Both the position numbers and the translations under genes were made by a program. The notes below the pieces were generated by a model. It made no database searches. It had not been told where the DNA came from and was given only the letters and a program-made list of their open reading frames with translations. A DNA stretch of 25,006 nucleotides from GCA-2687515 sp963582805. Lineage in GTDB: Bacteria; Pseudomonadota; Alphaproteobacteria; Rhodospirillales; UBA2165. The stretch is taken from contig CAUZTZ010000018.1 in assembly GCA_963582805.1 (NCBI GenBank), positions 1 through 25,006 on the forward strand. Reading direction: 5' to 3'. Shown piece by piece: positions 23,994 to 25,006 of this stretch. Numbering within the stretch: position 1 is the first letter of the stretch; each line of letters begins with the position of its first letter.

Positions 23994-25006
23994 TCAGGCC
24001 CGGCTTGCGCCCCTTAGCGTCAGCGCACCTGCGCCCCGGCTCACATGGATGTAACGCACACTTTTGTGCTTTTCCAATGCCGCCATCAAGCGCGCCAGCG
24101 GCTGCCCGGCACCCAGATATTGCCGCGCCGGGCCGGCGCCGCGCATGGCTTCGATTTCCTGGTCGCCCTGCATGATGGCGCGTAGCAGCAGGTCCTCGTC
24201 GGAGACGCCGGCGCCGCCGAACTTGGCCCGCGCTTGGCGCAGCGACATTTCCTCGGCGGCCACCGTCTTCATTGCCGCCAGCTCCTTGGCGCGCGGATTG
24301 GCCAGCAGTTTGTCGCGCAAATCAGGGTCCATTTCCAGATACCCGGCGTCCTCGCCGTAAACCCCTTGCGCAAAGCGGATCAGCTCGTCGAGCACCAATT
24401 TGTAGCGCTCCCCGGTGGCCACGTTGAGGGCCGCCTGGGTGCACATATATTGGGAATGGGGCGTGATCATCATCGGGAAGCCGAGATCGGCGCGGACCGC
24501 CACGCTCTCGGTAATCACCTCGTCCAATCGATGGTCCATGCCGATGCCGGCCAGCTGGAAGCGCAGATTGGAAATCACGCCGCCCGGTATCTGATGAATA
24601 TATTGGGCCTGGTCGTATTGCATGGGCGCGCCGATGGGCATGCCGTCCGCCCGGGCGATGGCGGTCAAGCGCCGGGCGATATCGGCCAGCAGCGCTTCAT
24701 CCAGGTTATGGGAGTGGCCCATGAGGCGTGCGTTGCGCGCCGTCGATAGCACCGAGGGCTGGGCCGAGCCTTCGGCCAGCGGCGGAATGCCGGTATGCAA
24801 GGTGGGAACCCCAAGCGCCAAGGCTTCCATATAAACCAGCGGCGCAAGACCGGTGGTGCAGTGCGAATGCACCTCCACCGGGATGCCGCCGGCGTTTTCG
24901 ACGATGATCGGCAACAGCGTGCGGATACGGTCCGGGGTCACCAGACCGCCCTGGTCTTTCAGGTAGATCACATCCGGCTTCCAGGCCGCCACTTCGCGGG
25001 TCTTTT
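23994..25006 (-). CDS. Biotin-dependent carboxyltransferase subunit (pyruvate carboxylase B / oxaloacetate decarboxylase alpha-like), C-terminal part
   Basis: The last 336 codons of a gene entering from the right edge. The TIM-barrel carboxyltransferase features are LKDQGGL, whose lysine matches the carbamylated metal-ligand lysine of pyruvate carboxylase. About 30 residues on comes HSHC, the HxH metal pair, then PPLAEGSAQPS. The conserved carboxylase C-terminal domain follows (GGVISNLRFQL, TPHSQYMCTQAALNV, ERYKLVLDELIRFAQGVYG). The protein ends without a biotinyl MKM domain, so a separate biotin carrier must serve it. Reactions possible are carboxylation of pyruvate or decarboxylation of oxaloacetate; the sequence here does not decide. 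It is followed after 92 nt by the solute-binding protein gene. Confidence 0.88.
   Translation of the reverse strand, partial: KTREVAAWKPDVIYLKDQGGLVTPDRIRTLLPIIVENAGGIPVEVHSHCTTGLAPLVYMEALALGVPTLHTGIPPLAEGSAQPSVLSTARNARLMGHSHNLDEALLADIARRLTAIARADGMPIGAPMQYDQAQYIHQIPGGVISNLRFQLAGIGMDHRLDEVITESVAVRADLGFPMMITPHSQYMCTQAALNVATGERYKLVLDELIRFAQGVYGEDAGYLEMDPDLRDKLLANPRAKELAAMKTVAAEEMSLRQARAKFGGAGVSDEDLLLRAIMQGDQEIEAMRGAGPARQYLGAGQPLARLMAALEKHKSVRYIHVSRGAGALTLRGASRA

Overview
The window looks like chromosomal DNA of a high-GC alphaproteobacterium, probably Rhodospirillales-like. This rests on protein character and codon use, not on a marker gene. No rRNA, tRNA, CRISPR array or insertion sequence was seen. 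Both ends cut genes.

Left half (1-11304, all minus strand): a tightly packed leucine catabolism operon, transcribed right to left. In transcription order it encodes a single-chain ferredoxin-linked 2-oxoacid oxidoreductase (IorAB type), a leucine dehydrogenase, methylcrotonyl-CoA carboxylase beta, a methylglutaconyl-CoA hydratase (LiuC type), methylcrotonyl-CoA carboxylase alpha, HMG-CoA lyase and isovaleryl-CoA dehydrogenase. The start of a pyruvate dehydrogenase E1/transketolase-like gene follows at the edge. Together they give leucine -> 4-methyl-2-oxopentanoate -> isovaleryl-CoA -> 3-methylcrotonyl-CoA -> 3-methylglutaconyl-CoA -> HMG-CoA -> acetoacetate + acetyl-CoA. The notable inference is that the ferredoxin enzyme stands in for the usual branched-chain 2-oxoacid dehydrogenase. 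A divergent Lrp/AsnC regulator (11422-11904) is the obvious local control gene.

Middle (12028-15159): a phosphorelay cluster. It holds a stand-alone Hpt protein, a REC-Hpt protein, an unusual REC protein with a transmembrane helix and a likely periplasmic C-terminal domain, and on the minus strand a single-domain CheY-like receiver. The receiver's leader carries a 29-bp, nearly three-copy tandem repeat right beside its ribosome binding site. No kinase lies in this group.

Right-middle (15440-21308): an ACMSD-like amidohydrolase on the plus strand converges on a minus-strand group: a fold-type III PLP decarboxylase, a sulfotransferase and a 2-oxoglutarate/Fe(II) amino-acid hydroxylase-like protein. 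An MFS transporter lies upstream across a 0.4-kb AT-rich gap. I read this as a candidate, apparently uncharacterised small-molecule pathway (amino-acid decarboxylation, hydroxylation, O-sulfation, export).

Right end (21556-25006, minus strand): a periplasmic solute-binding-like protein directly followed by a membrane histidine kinase, and the C-terminal part of a carboxyltransferase subunit of the pyruvate carboxylase/oxaloacetate decarboxylase type.
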